Assembly: GCF_031877795.1 (NCBI RefSeq)
Contig: NC_133971.1
Span: 95,548,654-95,612,653, forward strand
DNA from: Strix aluco
Lineage: Eukaryota > Chordata > Aves > Strigiformes > Strigidae
Direction: 5' to 3'
Length of the DNA stretch: 64,000 nucleotides
A program made the translations under genes and the position numbers. Positions 29,994 to 43,179 of the stretch are shown here, piece by piece (the first letter of the stretch is position 1; every line of letters begins with the position of its first letter). The notes beneath the pieces were generated by a model that made no database searches, had not been told where the DNA came from, and saw nothing but the letters and a program-made list of their open reading frames with translations.

Positions 29994-30561
29994 GCACATG
30001 TCACTGCGAGTGCACACAGCAAGAGGTGCCTGGAACTGGCTTTTCCCTCATCAAATTCCTCTTTTTCTACATGGGTAAAAATGGATGAGGAAAAAGGAGG
30101 TATTTAGAGATGTCCCATCCAGCTGGGGTGATTAATGCTACCTCTTAGTATTAATGAGGCAGAAGAAAACTAGAAGGAAGAAGGCGAGAAAATATGGTAA
30201 ATACAGATAAAAGCGAGGCACAGAAAAGCAGATACCTCAAAGGAAAGAAACATCTTGAAGAACAGTGCTTTAAAGAAAAATATTGATGGAAATACAGCTG
30301 GGAAAGCCACAAACATACTGGGAAACAGGCTAAAGGGGGAGAAGGTAAAATGGAGAATGAGGAGATAAAAGTGTGCAATAAACTCTTTTACAAACAAGAA
30401 AGTCTTGATCAGCAAGTCCAGTCCCCTAAGATCTATATCCTTCCCTATCACATCACACCCATAAATATATCAGGTTGCACTCTGTTTTCTTTTTCCAGCA
30501 ACGTTTTGAATCTGAGGGTGCTTTTGGCCAGGACAGGCAGGGGAGGTCCAGGTGTTGCACA

Positions 30562-30615
30562 CCCATACGTGCCCCACCATACGTCCCCTGCCATACGTCC
30601 CTCCCCGTATGTGCC
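30562..30615. repeat. Short degenerate tandem repeat, about 16-bp unit
   Basis: ccatacgtgccc, ccatacgtcccc, ccatacgtccct and ccgtatgtgcct follow each other. Confidence 0.75.
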
Positions 30616-33099
30616 TGCGTGGCCGGGGGCCACAAGAGCTGAACCTTCCTGCCATGCACACACCTCACCCCATTTCTGAGCGAGGCCGTTGTGATGGTCC
30701 CGGTTACCCTGTGTGAGCCCCTTGTCTGAACAACAGGTTTCTGTTGGGGTGTGAGAGGATTTTTTTAACTAGAAATGGGGGGGAAAAAAAAAAGCTGCTC
30801 TTTTTTCATTCTGCCTGAGGGCAAAGTTGGGCCGGTTCCCAGCTGGGGAGCAAACACAGGAGAGGCAGCGCCCAGCTCCAAGGTCAGCTCCAAGGTCGGC
30901 TCCTGGGGAGCGAAGAGCGAGTGCTGCCAGGCACCGCACAGGTCCCCGCCTTCCCTACGCTCCTGCCCTCCCTCCAGCTCCAGCCTCCCGGGCTGTTTCT
31001 TCCTTACCAATAGAAGCTCTTAAATCTGGAAAATGGGGGGCCCAAGAGGTGGTTTTTCTTGTTATCAGACCCACTTAAATAGCTCACCACTGATGGTTAA
31101 TCTTGAGCACATTCCTGGGACTAACAACCTTCTCAGCAGGCTCCAGCTGTTCTCTGCAGCCCAGGAAGGCTGAATCCAGGGTGATAATTTCATTTGCATT
31201 TATTGCTTAAGGAATAAGGCAAAATGCAACTTGATATATCTGGGAAGCCGCATATAGAATTTTGCCATGGGAAATCTCTGAGGGTTTGAGATTTAGCACT
31301 TTGCAGCGTGATGGTGACAGCAGAGCATTGACATAGGGCGATGTGGGGATCCCTCCTCCGATGGGGAAGGCCCTTTGGGGTGATTTAGGAGGGATTGAAC
31401 GAGCTAAACCCCCCCCCAGGTGCCTGTGTAGGCCCCGTCAGCGTTCCCAGTGGAGGTGTCCTGCTGCGCTCTCCAGATCCACCACACAAAAACAGGCTCC
31501 AGGAGACTCATCCTAAACTTCTGCATCAGCCCCGCGCTCCGGCCCAGCAATATTTGTCTGGGTGATGTGTGTTCCTGCCCCGGCACAAGAGACGGGCTGG
31601 GTCTCCCAATTAGTGGTTGCTAGAGAATTTGGACTCTGCGACTAACCTGAGTCCTTAACCGGTGTAACTCCCACGCGGCAGTGGAGGGTAACAAACCTGG
31701 GTAATTTAGGTCAGCAATTCAGTCTTGCCCTGGGACCATCGTCCCTCCTTGCCGCAGCATCCTGTTTTCATCCAGCTATTACGCCGCACGTAGGTTTTTA
31801 TAGGCTCCGCAGCGAGCTCAGCGTATGAATGGAAACTCGGCTCCTAGAGCTTGTTCAATTAGGTGACCATTTCATGTTATTATTCAAACAGCTAATTTTT
31901 ACCTACATAAAACCACAGTTATATCCACAAACCCATGAAAAAGAGAATGGAACAGTTAATATGTCGCTATAGGTTTTCCCTCAAAACTTCAGTTTTGTGT
32001 TTTGATGAGTAAAACATTAAGTTTTTTTGCAAATTTGGGGGTCTGACCCAAAGCCTGTTGAATACAACGGAAAGACACTTTTTATATACCTGTGAAAGAG
32101 GCTCTACTGAAAATATAACCAGTAATTCAGCTGCCTCACTTTTTCCTCTGTGCATGATGGCTCTTTCATGGGTGTGACTGCAGAGACCTGCGAGCTTCAG
32201 CGATCCTGTCCCAGGTCTCAATTAGCGTGATGTTGTGCCTCAGCTCCAGCCTAGCCAGGAATTTCCTTAGTGGGAAGATTGCTGATCAATAAGGCGTGAC
32301 ACATCCCTCATTGGGAACCGGTTTGCCCTGACTCATGTTTCTTCTGGCTCTTCCATGTGACCCTCTGCCATGCGTCCTCCCAACACGGCACTGCCCGCCT
32401 CTGCCCGCTGCTTTTACCTGCACGTCTGACTCTCTGCTCCCCAAGGAGCTCATCTGAAGCCAGCTTCCATGGAAAACATTCAGGAAGCTTTAAAGTAAAG
32501 ATTTATAAATTGTAATGGAGATTCAAAGTTCCTTTAAGCAAAGCTCCCCGTGCATAAACAGCCTTTTACTGATGGCTTTTGAAATGGTTTCCATCCATAA
32601 CCCCAGAAGAAGGTATTTCAACAAAGATTTAACGTTAGATAAGAACGTCCGATGACATTTTGGCTGATCAGCTCAATAAAACCTGTGTCTGCTGCCTGGC
32701 GTGAGTCAACAGGACCAAGGAGAGGAGAGATGCCAAATACCCCGTGCATCCCAGCATGCCACACGCCTGGGTTTTCACCAGTGACATTTTCCCTGGACCG
32801 ACCCCGGACAGCGGCTTACAGGCATTTTCCTACACTTAAAATCCTTCTGCAGCAGCTGTCCGTGTCCATCCCTTGTTGAAACCACCAAAATCACCCCAAA
32901 ACTGGAGGAATGTGGTATGGGACATCCCAACTCTCAAGTCCCATACACGTTAGCCAAGCTGCCTTGACAACTTTTACATGTCTGCAAACACGGAGGGGTT
33001 TGTGGCTACGCATTTGCACCAGAGAAAGTAACCTAGATTGTTCAAGCTAATGTTCAAACTAAAGAGTAATAATCCTTCAACAAGGAGCAAAAGACAGCT

Positions 33100-33720
33100 C
33101 TTTTGCCTCAAGTGTTTAATAGTCACCAGGGAAGCCTGGTAATTAATTTATTGCTTTAATTATACAGTGTGTTAACTGTTCCTGTCAATGTCTTTTTAAG
33201 ATAAGAGTTTTGTTGCATGAGTAGTTTGGGCAAGAATAAAGAGTATTTCTTATCTTGCCTAGGCTGAAAACACAATATTAGCAGGAAAATGAAGCCCTCA
33301 CTCTTCCTGCAGTTTATAGAGACATTTTAAAAGCATCTAACCAAGACTAGGAAATGCCTGCTTACTCCTGACTAAATAGGTCCTCTCACAATATTTGTTA
33401 TTTGGAAATGAAATAAATATTGTGTCTGGTCTAACCAACCACTAATTTGAATTAAATAGAAACTAAAGCTTGAAATTTGTTCCTTCCATTTCATATGTAC
33501 AGAAGACCTTGTGAACCGAAGAGCTTGTCATTTTTTTTTCCCCCCAAATAAATCATTTGTTCTAACAAAATGCTCTCCCTATAAAACTTGCTTCGCTGTA
33601 ATTAAAATTACGGGTGGTTACTGGAAAGATTTATATGCTCTGTTGGTACTAAATAATCCTACCAAACTTTACTTGCCTTTCGAAGCAGTCCCATATAATT
33701 ATCCAGTTGTGTATTGAAAT
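33100..33720. other. AT-rich candidate conserved non-coding block
   Basis: Long unique AT-rich stretch without transposons, simple repeats or open frames, with homeobox-like (taattta, attaatt) and other short regulatory-type words. Its look resembles vertebrate conserved non-coding elements; conservation itself cannot be seen in one sequence. Confidence 0.25.
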
Positions 33721-36700
33721 TACCACTCCTCTGGGCAAGTGTGTACCCGGGAGGGGATGTTTAAGCCATGACTGATATTAGTCACAGAAGGACCTTCCCT
33801 TCGCCAGTTCCTTTCCCGGGATGGCCAGTGGTATCAGGGACACGGCTCCCGGGGGCCGTGCCTGTGTGTGGTCACGCCTCGCTGAGGGCAAACACCCCAT
33901 CCTCCTGTCCTCTCTAGATTCCTCAGTCTCCTACAAATCATTTTAAGGTCCAGTTTTCAATTTTTGCGAGGCATGTAGTTGGAAGAAAACCCTTACATTT
34001 CCCCAAGAGCACCAGCGGGTTGTTTCGTGGCACATAGTCCTTAACGGGCTCCTTGGGCCAGCCCGAGGCTGGCTAATGAGATCACAGGAACCAATTAATC
34101 CAATCAGCACAGAGACCACCCTAGAAAGGAGGCTCGGGTTAGGAAGATAGACTTTTTGCACAAAGAAATTCAAAGGAGTCAGGAAAACCTGAGCTGGACC
34201 ATTATGCTTATGTTTACACCTGGCTGCTATAAAGCTTTAGTGCTAATTTTCTGCACTGAGTGATGAGGAAAGTAAGGTCTGGAAATTGTGAATCACCAGT
34301 TTCCACCCTGATCTGCTGTGCAGCTGTATGGCACAAGTAAAGCACAGCCACGTGGATTTTTTTTAATCTTCATACGCGACTGCTTTTAGAAAATAACTAT
34401 TTTCACGGTCTGATGCTGGAAAAGAAGATCCAAGACACACGTTTTCTTGCCTGTGTGAACACTCCGGATGAGAAATGATTCAGTGATATTCTCTTACCTA
34501 CTAACAAATAAGCTGTCTTCTTCCATTCTGGGTTGTAAAGTTAACGGTTTTCCTTTCCTCCAGACCCTTTTCCCCTCATGAACAGGATGGGATACACAAA
34601 TGTCTAAATCCTCTAGGATTTGCATTGCAGGGTGTTCTCCCCAGCTGCAGGAAATACAGGAAATACTTGAATCTGCCTTTCACAGCCTTGGGTCACATAA
34701 TCTGTGTTTGACCTGCAGCAAGAAATTCCAGCCCAGATGAGGAACCACTGCTGCACCAGACCCCATCACTTTGCTGCTGGGAGGAGCCCACAGCCTCAAC
34801 GCTTGCCCACCAAGTTATCCTGGAGGAAATGAGTTCAACGTGTGGCTTTGAGCCCAATTTAATACAAGACTTCAGGGGACACTGCCCATTGAAGGTGATG
34901 AACATTTATTCAAGCAGAAAGGGGGATTTATCCTGGGCGAGCGCACCGTGCATGGGCACACAAAGTCAACGGCTGGCCCCAACCTTCTGGAGGTGCTTCC
35001 AGTTGGCTCTCACCCAGCAGATACACCCAAGGAGCTCTTGTGGGTGACATAAACAGGGCAGGGCCTAATCCTGAAGTCCTAACGTAGCTGGAACATGACT
35101 GAGGGGTCCGCTGGGTCAGCAGCAGCCCGGCGCTCAGCAGCAAGTATTGATGATTGACCTGGAGAACTACCAGGAGAAATGTCTGGGCTTACCCAAAATC
35201 TCCCCGGTGTTGGGGATGCACATTCACACTGGGTTTCTCGAAGCAACACTTAGATGAGACACCTAATTATTTTCATAGTTTTCGCCTTGAGGTGTTTTCC
35301 TGCCTCTCAGCACAGGAAAAAATCCCATTTACTTGAACATTAGTCAGGTGCTTGAGAAGTGTGCCTGGGAGTGAGTGGGGCAGCAGCTGCTGTGCTGGGG
35401 ATCCAGAGTGTGTAAGGGCGGAGGAACGCTGCGGTGTAGACGTGGTGGGTTCCAGTTTGGAAAGATGAAGTCATCGGCACAACCACAGAGCAACTCGCTG
35501 CGGCGAGGAGGAGTTATCAGCATCGTCTCACTGTTATCTCAGAGATCTGCAGCCTCACAGCACCGTCCAGTGCCACGTTATCTCTTTTGTGAGCAGGGCA
35601 ATAGGACACATACGTGAATCTCCACGGCACTTCTTGATCCTATCATCCATCGTGTTTTCTCACTGATTTTCAAGCAGTTGTGTCATCAAGTATTAACTGA
35701 AAACAGGGTGAAAACAACACGACTACGACACAGATTTGGACCTTTACTAGCCTGCTGGGTGGGCTACAGGTACTCTGTAGTCCACACTTTGGGAATTACT
35801 GTATTTAAGCTCCATTACTGATGGTATTTTCTGAGTGGTAGTTTGTGTATCAGCATCTTTTCGCTGCTTGGAACTCATTTGCCTTCATACCTTGGCATTA
35901 TGTTCAGAGTCCTCATGCCAGGAAACATGGTGCCAGTAAATGTCAGATGGAAAATGAGAAAACTGCTCAAAAACTTGCAAAAACGCAGTTAAAAAGCTGT
36001 TTAAAAATATAATTTCAGTGTGTTTTTATAGTACTTACATTTATTTTGATAGGGTTGCCGTATAGAGTGGAAATGAGATGTATATGAACTACACGTCATT
36101 TTTACCATCTAGACACGAGTGTGAGAATAAACTTAAAAAATTGAAAATCTCGCCATGCAGAGCCTTTCATTCCCAGCACAGGGTTGAAAGTCACTGGTCA
36201 AGGGGCACTTTGCTGCTGGCATCTGTGGGGCTGGATCTTGGCCAGCAATTTATTGCCATGAGCATCGGCCCAGGGTCTGGGGTGTCATTTGGGGGGGCTG
36301 AGCCTGCCGTGTGTTTTGGGGAGGCTCCATGTACGTGCACATGTGGAGGTAGACGGGACTGTAATGAACCCACGATGATTTTAGTGGTCAGGCTGGTGAG
36401 TAATACGTGAGTCAACGCTTGTCTCGGTGTCTTCCCAGAGAGCAGAAATTCTTGAATTTTAAAATAAAATATCCCTCGCCGATTTAATTCTGCAAAGTCC
36501 ATTTGCTCTGAATTTCTCTCCAAAGGTGTCTCTTCTCTCTATTTACACAATAAATACATATGAATAATGAATTCTCCAAACCGAATCGCTCCGTGCCGCC
36601 TTGCTTGAGTGGGTTCAGTGAATCGATCACTTGTGTTGGGAGGCAGTCATTAAATTCCCTTCTGTTCAGCTGCTTCCCACAGGACTGGTCTGCGATCCAC

Positions 36701-37398
36701 GTCAATCTCCTTCTCCCCATCCTACAGCTGCTGCTCTGGGTCTTCATTTTGATAAACAATCTGTTAACTGAAAATGGAGCCCCAAGTTACTGTAGCTAAA
36801 TTATAATTATTCTACTCATCAGAAAGCGAGGCTTAGAAAGAAACATATTGAAAAATGACAGACAGTGATAAATTTGGGGTTTCTGTTCTAACAGTTTTGA
36901 AAATGTGCCACTTCCATTTAATTCTGCATTCGAGAAATGATAGCACTGCTTACGGCTCTTTACACGGTACCAGATTTTATCTCCTAGGCATGGCATTGCA
37001 GAAGCGACATGACAAAATCATCTTGGCCTCTCGCTGGAAAAAAAAAACAACAAAAAAAACCCAAAAAACGCCGATGTCTCAGCAGTGAAGCCCCAGCAGC
37101 ATTTAATGACTCAACCCGTGCCGGGGCTGGGACCACATCCTGACTTCCCGTCTGAGCCAACGTGTCACGGACATTTTGCTGCCTGAATCACCCCTCTTCT
37201 GCCAACTGAATTTCACCTCTTGAGCCTAAGGACCTGAGCTGTGCTCTCATTCACTTCAAAACTGCTTCCATTAGGCTTTCTGCTGATTTTGGAGAGCAGA
37301 CTCTGCTCTTGTAGCCCTCAGGCTTTCTGTTCTGGGTACGATCACGGCATCAAGTACTTGCAATGGTTTATGTTCTTCTTTAATACAGTAGATGAGGA

Positions 37399-37456
37399 GA
37401 TGACAAGGTGAAATATTTGGAACCAAAGATGACAAGGTGAAATATTTGGAACCAAA
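37399..37456. repeat. 29-bp tandem duplication
   Basis: gatgacaaggtgaaatattt followed by ggaaccaaa occurs twice head to tail without a visible difference. Confidence 0.9.
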
Positions 37457-38925
37457 GATGTTGCAGCACCTGGGGTCTTTGTTGGTTTTCCTTGAATCAC
37501 CAGTTAATCAGAAATATAAAGATTGGACCACTGAATTGGAGGAGATAAGGTTATTGATCCACGATGGCGCAAAAAGTTGATAAGCAACGGTAGTCAGTCC
37601 CTGTTCTCCTCTCGCAAAGGCAGAGCCGCAGTCTGAAAGAGGCTGTAAATAGGTTATAAAAGGCCGTGCTTCCATCTGTAGAGCTCTGAGCTGGCTTTCT
37701 CTTGAGGTGTCGGTGAGGTAGACGCACGTTCTCAGGCCCTGTGCCACGTCCTCACCGCCCAGCCTCACTGCGGAGACACGTGGGAGAAGGATGGACGGGC
37801 CCCACAATTAGTGAGGAGTTTCCCTCCAGGAGGTGACGTGATTCTCACGGGAGAATTCTGCCTCACGGGTCCAGAGTTGATGACAGGGTGATGCCTGCCG
37901 GTCCCCACACCCACGTGAAGATCTTCATCTTTTAGGCCTGTTGATAAAGGTCAAAGGTGTGAAGGGAGAGACGTGACCTGAGGTCCCGCCTGCACCCGGC
38001 GGGTGCTCGCTGGGCTCCCCAGCATCCCCCAGCCCACACGGGCTGCTTTTGAAACCAGACCAGGAAATAAAGGACCCTAAATAATGACTGCCACCACCAA
38101 AGGGCACTGAGTTCAAGGGACTTTTGACCAAACCCTTCGGGGTTTTATTGCTGTAATGTTTGTTCATAGAATTATTTAAGCCTTGACTATTTAACCTGCC
38201 TACATGACAGTGTTCCTTTTGTCATCCTGTTTAACACATTGAATTATTTTAAATTCATCATTCTGGACTTCTCTACGTGATAGTGTCTTATATCTTTTAA
38301 CTCAACTTGATCCTGGTTTTTGCTTTGCTGGGAAGTTTTTGCTTGCTGAATGTTTCTTTCAGCCTCTTTGATTTCATGGTGGGGCAGGGGGCTTTGAAGC
38401 TGCCCCATCCATCACCCAAAAAACTGCAAAGGGCAAACGCTGCTCCTGACATCCCGGTACCGATAAGATTAGAGCGGAGGGTGCGGATGGATGGTGATGA
38501 CACCGTGAAGTGTTTACAACCAGGTTTGTCCAGCTTCTATATCTGATATATCCCCTTCAAAATCAAGCTGTTTGACCTGACCCGAGCGGCACGTGAAGCC
38601 ACAGCAGACAAAAGTGCTAATGCAGAAGTTTTGTGATAAATAATTGTCAATCTACCGATTCAAGCAAGAAATGCAGCGCTCGCCCCCTCCCCAGGGTCTT
38701 TGCATTCACTCTGCTGGGCTCCAAAAGACTCTTTGCTCTTTGCAATCATTGACATAAAAAGGGAAACTTCTTCCTTGAGCTGCAAACTTCTTCGGTAAAC
38801 ATGTGAAAAAACTGGCCAGAAATCAGAAAAACCTGCAAAAAAGACAGAGAGGAAAAGATTGTTGGCCTGGAAGGCTGCTGTAACAGCCCCCAGGACCCAA
38901 AAATTGCCATAATGATGGTAAATCC

Positions 38926-38956
<31 letters not shown>

Positions 38957-39080
38957 TTCTGAAGGCACTTCAATCTTGTGGGAGCAATGCTGGATCCTCG
39001 CCCCAGGCAATGGTCGCTCTCTCCCCCGCTTCTCCGGCCCCTCTGCAAGGCCCGGCCCCGGCGCTGGAAGCCGGCGGGGG

Positions 39081-39122
39081 GTGCGCGGGGGATGCGCGGG
39101 GGATGCGCGGGGGATGCGCGGG
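39081..39122. repeat. 11-bp tandem repeat, four copies
   Basis: gtgcgcggggg followed by three atgcgcggggg-type copies at an 11-bp period. Confidence 0.85.
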
Positions 39123-39126
39123 CGCG

Positions 39127-39142
39127 CAGTGCCACCTAGTGC
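39127..39142 (-). promoter_or_regulatory. CTCF-like binding motif
   Basis: The - strand reads GCACTAGGTGGCACTG. Against the vertebrate CTCF core CCASYAGRKGGCRSYV, 15 of 16 positions agree (only the first C is G). It sits in the CpG-rich island. Confidence 0.6.
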
Positions 39143-42100
39143 TGCCCGCTGGCCCCGCTCTGCCGCCGGGAAGGGCCGGGTTTGGCCGGGCGGGGGCCTG
39201 GAGTGGTTACTTCAGTGCTAATTTTAACCTCATTTCTAGCTAAAAATAGAATAAACCTTTATATAAGTCTTCATATTTTAGCTCAAATAATTACCTTGAA
39301 CTGCCAGATGAAACATTTCATTCACCCTTTTTATTATTTTTCTTCCCCCCACACAATGGCTGTTTTCTGTGAATAATCGTTTTAAAGGTTCTTTCTTAAA
39401 TTCAGAGACATTAATTATTCCTTTACATTTTTCAAGTTGTCAAAAGGGCCGCCAAACCCCGAGAGATCGAGGGAGCTTTTCAAAATTGAAAAAATACATC
39501 CATACCTGAAAAAGACAAAGCCGACTGGTACGTTCCAGTATCAGATGTGCTGAAAATCAAAGCGGTTTGGTTTACAGATTTTTCAACAAAGAAACAAACT
39601 AATAAAAAATTCACTTCATTCCTCATTCCTTCTCTGTGTTGGGTTTTTTTGGTTTGGGGTTGTTTTTTTTTTTTTTAAGAAAAAAGGAACTGAAGAACAG
39701 ATGCCCTTTCTGAAAGACAAGTGTGATGGTAGAATATGTGCGAGGCAAAAATTCCATTACACGTATTGCTCAGTTCAAGTGGGAGACTCCCAAATGTGCC
39801 TGAATTGTGGAAGGGACGGTGGGTGCCTCTCACCCCCCAGCTCATCACATCACCTGTGATTTAATTGCACCCACCGTGTGTGGCCCCTTCTGTCCCGAGA
39901 TGGCCTGTGCGTGGCCACCACCAGCCCCTGGCTGCAAGCCGAAGACCAGCTCCATACTCTTCCAGCTCCTCTTGGAAAAGGACTTTCTTGACTCGCCTGG
40001 TGTCAGTGAATGCTGTGGAAAGACGAATGACCTCAAACGTTGGCTTTTATTGTTGCTTTAAAGTTGCCATTAGAAAGAAGAGGAAAAGAAAGGCAATATA
40101 AGCCACGCTGTAGGGAATTTAACTGCAGTTGTTCTAACCTTAACCTGCTTTTATTTTCTCACCTTATAATTCATTAATCCACCCTCTTATTCTCTCCTAT
40201 CCTGCTTACACCTCCACAGCATTTTCCATCTTTGCTCCCTTTTCATCCCTCCCTTTCTCCTCTCCGCTCCTCCACGTGCCCCTGCATCCCCGCTTGCCTC
40301 CAGAAAAAAAGACTCGATGTAAAAGCAGGACTTGGGTGATCTACGTCCCTTCATGGGCCAGTCTGGCTTATTAGACTCAAAACAAACCCTCCCCAGATCC
40401 AAAAGACCCAAGAGAAGCCCAAAGCGTGACCCAGGGCCAGCAGATGTGGCTCCGCGCAAGTCACGAAACACATCGCCACGTGGGAATTCCTCTCCCGAGC
40501 GCACGGGTCTGATCTCTACTGGGGTAATTGGCTTCGGTAACGGGTTCCAGGTGTGGAGGGCTGGTCACTGCGGAGCAACAGCAGTGATTTATTTGATGGT
40601 CAACGCTTATGGGACCTATAAAAATTGTGCTGTCAGTGGGGCCACAGAGGCGGCTTCTGTGGGGGTCGCAAGGGGTGCGGTTGTGACGGGATCGTCTCTC
40701 TCCTGAGCGCAACGCCATATTTATTTATACGGATATACGTGGGCTGAAAATCTGGCACAAAACCCGACGAGTCTCTTATATATTCTGCATTTACTCTGTG
40801 CATATGGAAACGCAATATAATGAATACAGATCACACGATTCCGGGCTAATTTTCATTGATGTATTTCTGGAGTAAACATATTGATTTCCACAAACTTTGT
40901 AGGTATTGACATCATTGTAATCAAGAAACTAGGTCAAGTTTCGCAGTGTGGATCAGAAACTACTGCTACGCTGTGGAAGGGAAGGTGCTTGCTCCCAGGG
41001 ACCGCCAGCGCTAGACACTTTCCCTGCATTAATTTGTCCCTAATTTGAAAACATCTCACTTTGATTACCGCCTATTTTTTTTTTTTTCCTTCTCTTTTCA
41101 ACTTAATGATACTGCAAGTTTCTTCATTAGCAAAATCTCGGAGGGTAGATGGTCTTTTCTTTGTTCTACATCACATCCCCTCAAAGGCAGCTCTCTCTAA
41201 TATATCGCGAGCTGTATTTGTTACAGATGAGAGATCAGTAAAGTAGCCTTGAAACAGACCTAAATAAAGCAGGGAAGAGTAATAACGCTGCTCTTTTCCA
41301 CTCTGGATTTCAGCAAATGGTCCTTCTCTTCTCCATACAAACCTTGCATGTATATCTGCCAGAATTTGTAAGGAAGACAACGCTACCTTAATATAAGAAG
41401 AGAAGCTGGAGCCTCAGCAGGGGTAAATGAGTTTCCTGCAGGTTTGGAAAGATTTCTCGGATCCAAAGTGGGGTGCTTGAACAGTTCAGATAATGAAATG
41501 AAATGAATTTTCAACTGCTATAGAAATGCTGCTCAGTGGACCCAAACGCGGATCACAATTGCCGCTTGCTGGGTGACATTAGTCTGCTCGCAGATGCTCG
41601 TTTCTTCACAACCTCCCATCCCTTTTATTTTAAGGAGCTCGTGCTCTGTTCGCCCCTTAGGTGGGTTGCGCATCGGGAGCTGCCGAAGCAGCGTTAAGCA
41701 CACGGATAGTTCCTTTCCGAGGAGACACGGGAAACTTTGGTGGGAATCAGGTCCCCCAAGAAGAAACACGTTGGCAATTATTATTCTTAAGCTTCCTTTT
41801 TCCAATCAAAAAGGAGTTAATAGGTTCTACGTTCAAGAGGCATCTTTGATGGAACAGAAAAACTCAGACACAAACAATAAGTGCTTCCCTTCAAGGACCG
41901 GCCCAGATTGTCCATTAATTGTTTTAATTTGTCTCATGCGGCTTCACATCAAATCTGTATTGAAATCACTTGGAGGTAATTGAGGATAATGGACCCCATC
42001 GCTCACTTTCCGCCGGGTCCCTTGGCCGAGGTGCCGTGACCCTTGGGGTTCTCCTTGGGGGATGGGGTCCGTAGTGGGGGGGTCCACGCCGGGGCAGCCC

Positions 42101-42379
42101 CCCCCAGGACCCCAGCCTGGGACCCCGCCCGATGCCAATGCAGCATCGTGGCCTGAGGGGAGCCTTGCTGGGGCTGTGTGACTTCCCCAAGTGCCCTTGT
42201 TTAAAACAAAAAGAGCCAAAGTGTTTTGTTCAGAAGTTGAGTTCCATTAAGATTATGCACAAATATTTTTTTTTAAACGAAATGACTATACTCATATGTA
42301 TAAAGTTTCTATATAATTTCATGAAATAATTATTGTAATTAGCATCTCAATTTGAATTTAGAAGCTATTTCCTTCCCCC

Positions 42380-43135
42380 AACCCTCCTTTTTTTTTTTTT
42401 TTCCTTTTTGAAAAACTAAATTAATTCCCTGGGAAACTGATGAGAAATTTTCAAACTAGAAATAAATGTCTGTAATAAATCAAGAGATAAGGGAACAGGC
42501 AGAGATTATTCTGCAATTAAAGTTTACAGAATTAATTCCACTTAAAATCCGTAGAGTTTAATGCGATAAAGTCCGTATCTTCTGTCTTATTTTGGAAAGG
42601 AGCATCTCCTAAATCTGGGAGGAGGAAGAGCTCAGTGGCAGCAGCTCCAGCAATCGCTATTCCCCGAGCCATTAACAGTCAAAGAGGTTCCAGCACTTCT
42701 CCCACATTTTGACATTCAAAAATATAAATAAACATAAGGCACAGCAAACATCGGCAAATTGATTGGAAATTTGGACAGGTGATTGGAAGTCGAAGGCGAA
42801 TATTTGTTTTTTACCCAAATGAATGTAAATTTCATTAGTTGATAATTAAAAGGAAATTATATAGACATTACAATTACTGCCAATGGCATAAATTATGAAG
42901 CTATATGGCAAAACAATTTAGGAATTCACATTGCAGTTCTTATTGTCAATTTGGTTACCAAAGAAACCAAGAATAAATAATATACTCAGTGACTATGCAA
43001 ATGAAGCCTTGATGTGTTGCTAGGCTGTTAAAGCTAATGTCATTGTATAAAACAATAATGTTAAACATTATTAGTTTTTTAATTATGTCAGTTAATTAGA
43101 ATTGTTCCTGTTAATTGCCTATGATTCATCTCCAG
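42380..43135. other. Candidate conserved non-coding element (octamer, homeobox-type words)
   Basis: About 750 bp of unique AT-rich sequence with no repeats. It contains a perfect octamer ATGCAAAT (42995-43002), several taatta/attaat homeobox cores and acaat SOX-type words. By position (between CCDC68 and TCF4) and texture it resembles developmental enhancers, but this is a judgement from composition. Confidence 0.35.
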
Positions 43136-43160
43136 AAGAAAAATGTACAGCTAGCAGCTT

Positions 43161-43179
43161 GGGGGGGGGGGGGGGGGGG
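43161..43179 (+). repeat. G19 homopolymer
   Basis: Nineteen consecutive G; capable of G-quadruplex formation and prone to sequencing-length error. Confidence 0.95.

Larger units (their letters stand above)
29994..38980. other. Intergenic region right of CCDC68
   Basis: No coding exon was recognised. Visible items: a short catacgtcccc tandem repeat (30562-30615), a pyrimidine-free AT-rich candidate conserved block (33100-33720), a 29-bp duplication (37399-37456) and an A tract (38937-38956). CR1 copies are absent from about 30 to 46 kb, in contrast with the flanks. Confidence 0.6.
38985..39215. promoter_or_regulatory. Small CpG-rich island
   Basis: Abrupt CpG- and GC-rich island in AT-rich surroundings, with many CG dinucleotides, a 4-copy 11-bp repeat (gatgcgcgggg, 39081-39122) and a near-consensus CTCF motif. 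It could be an orphan CpG island, an insulator or a non-coding RNA promoter; no gene adjoins it. Confidence 0.55.

Noticed and set aside
38937..38956. A20 tract as the poly(A) tail of a processed pseudogene
   Set aside because: Upstream sequence shows no coding similarity or poly(A) signal; a simple A run is enough.
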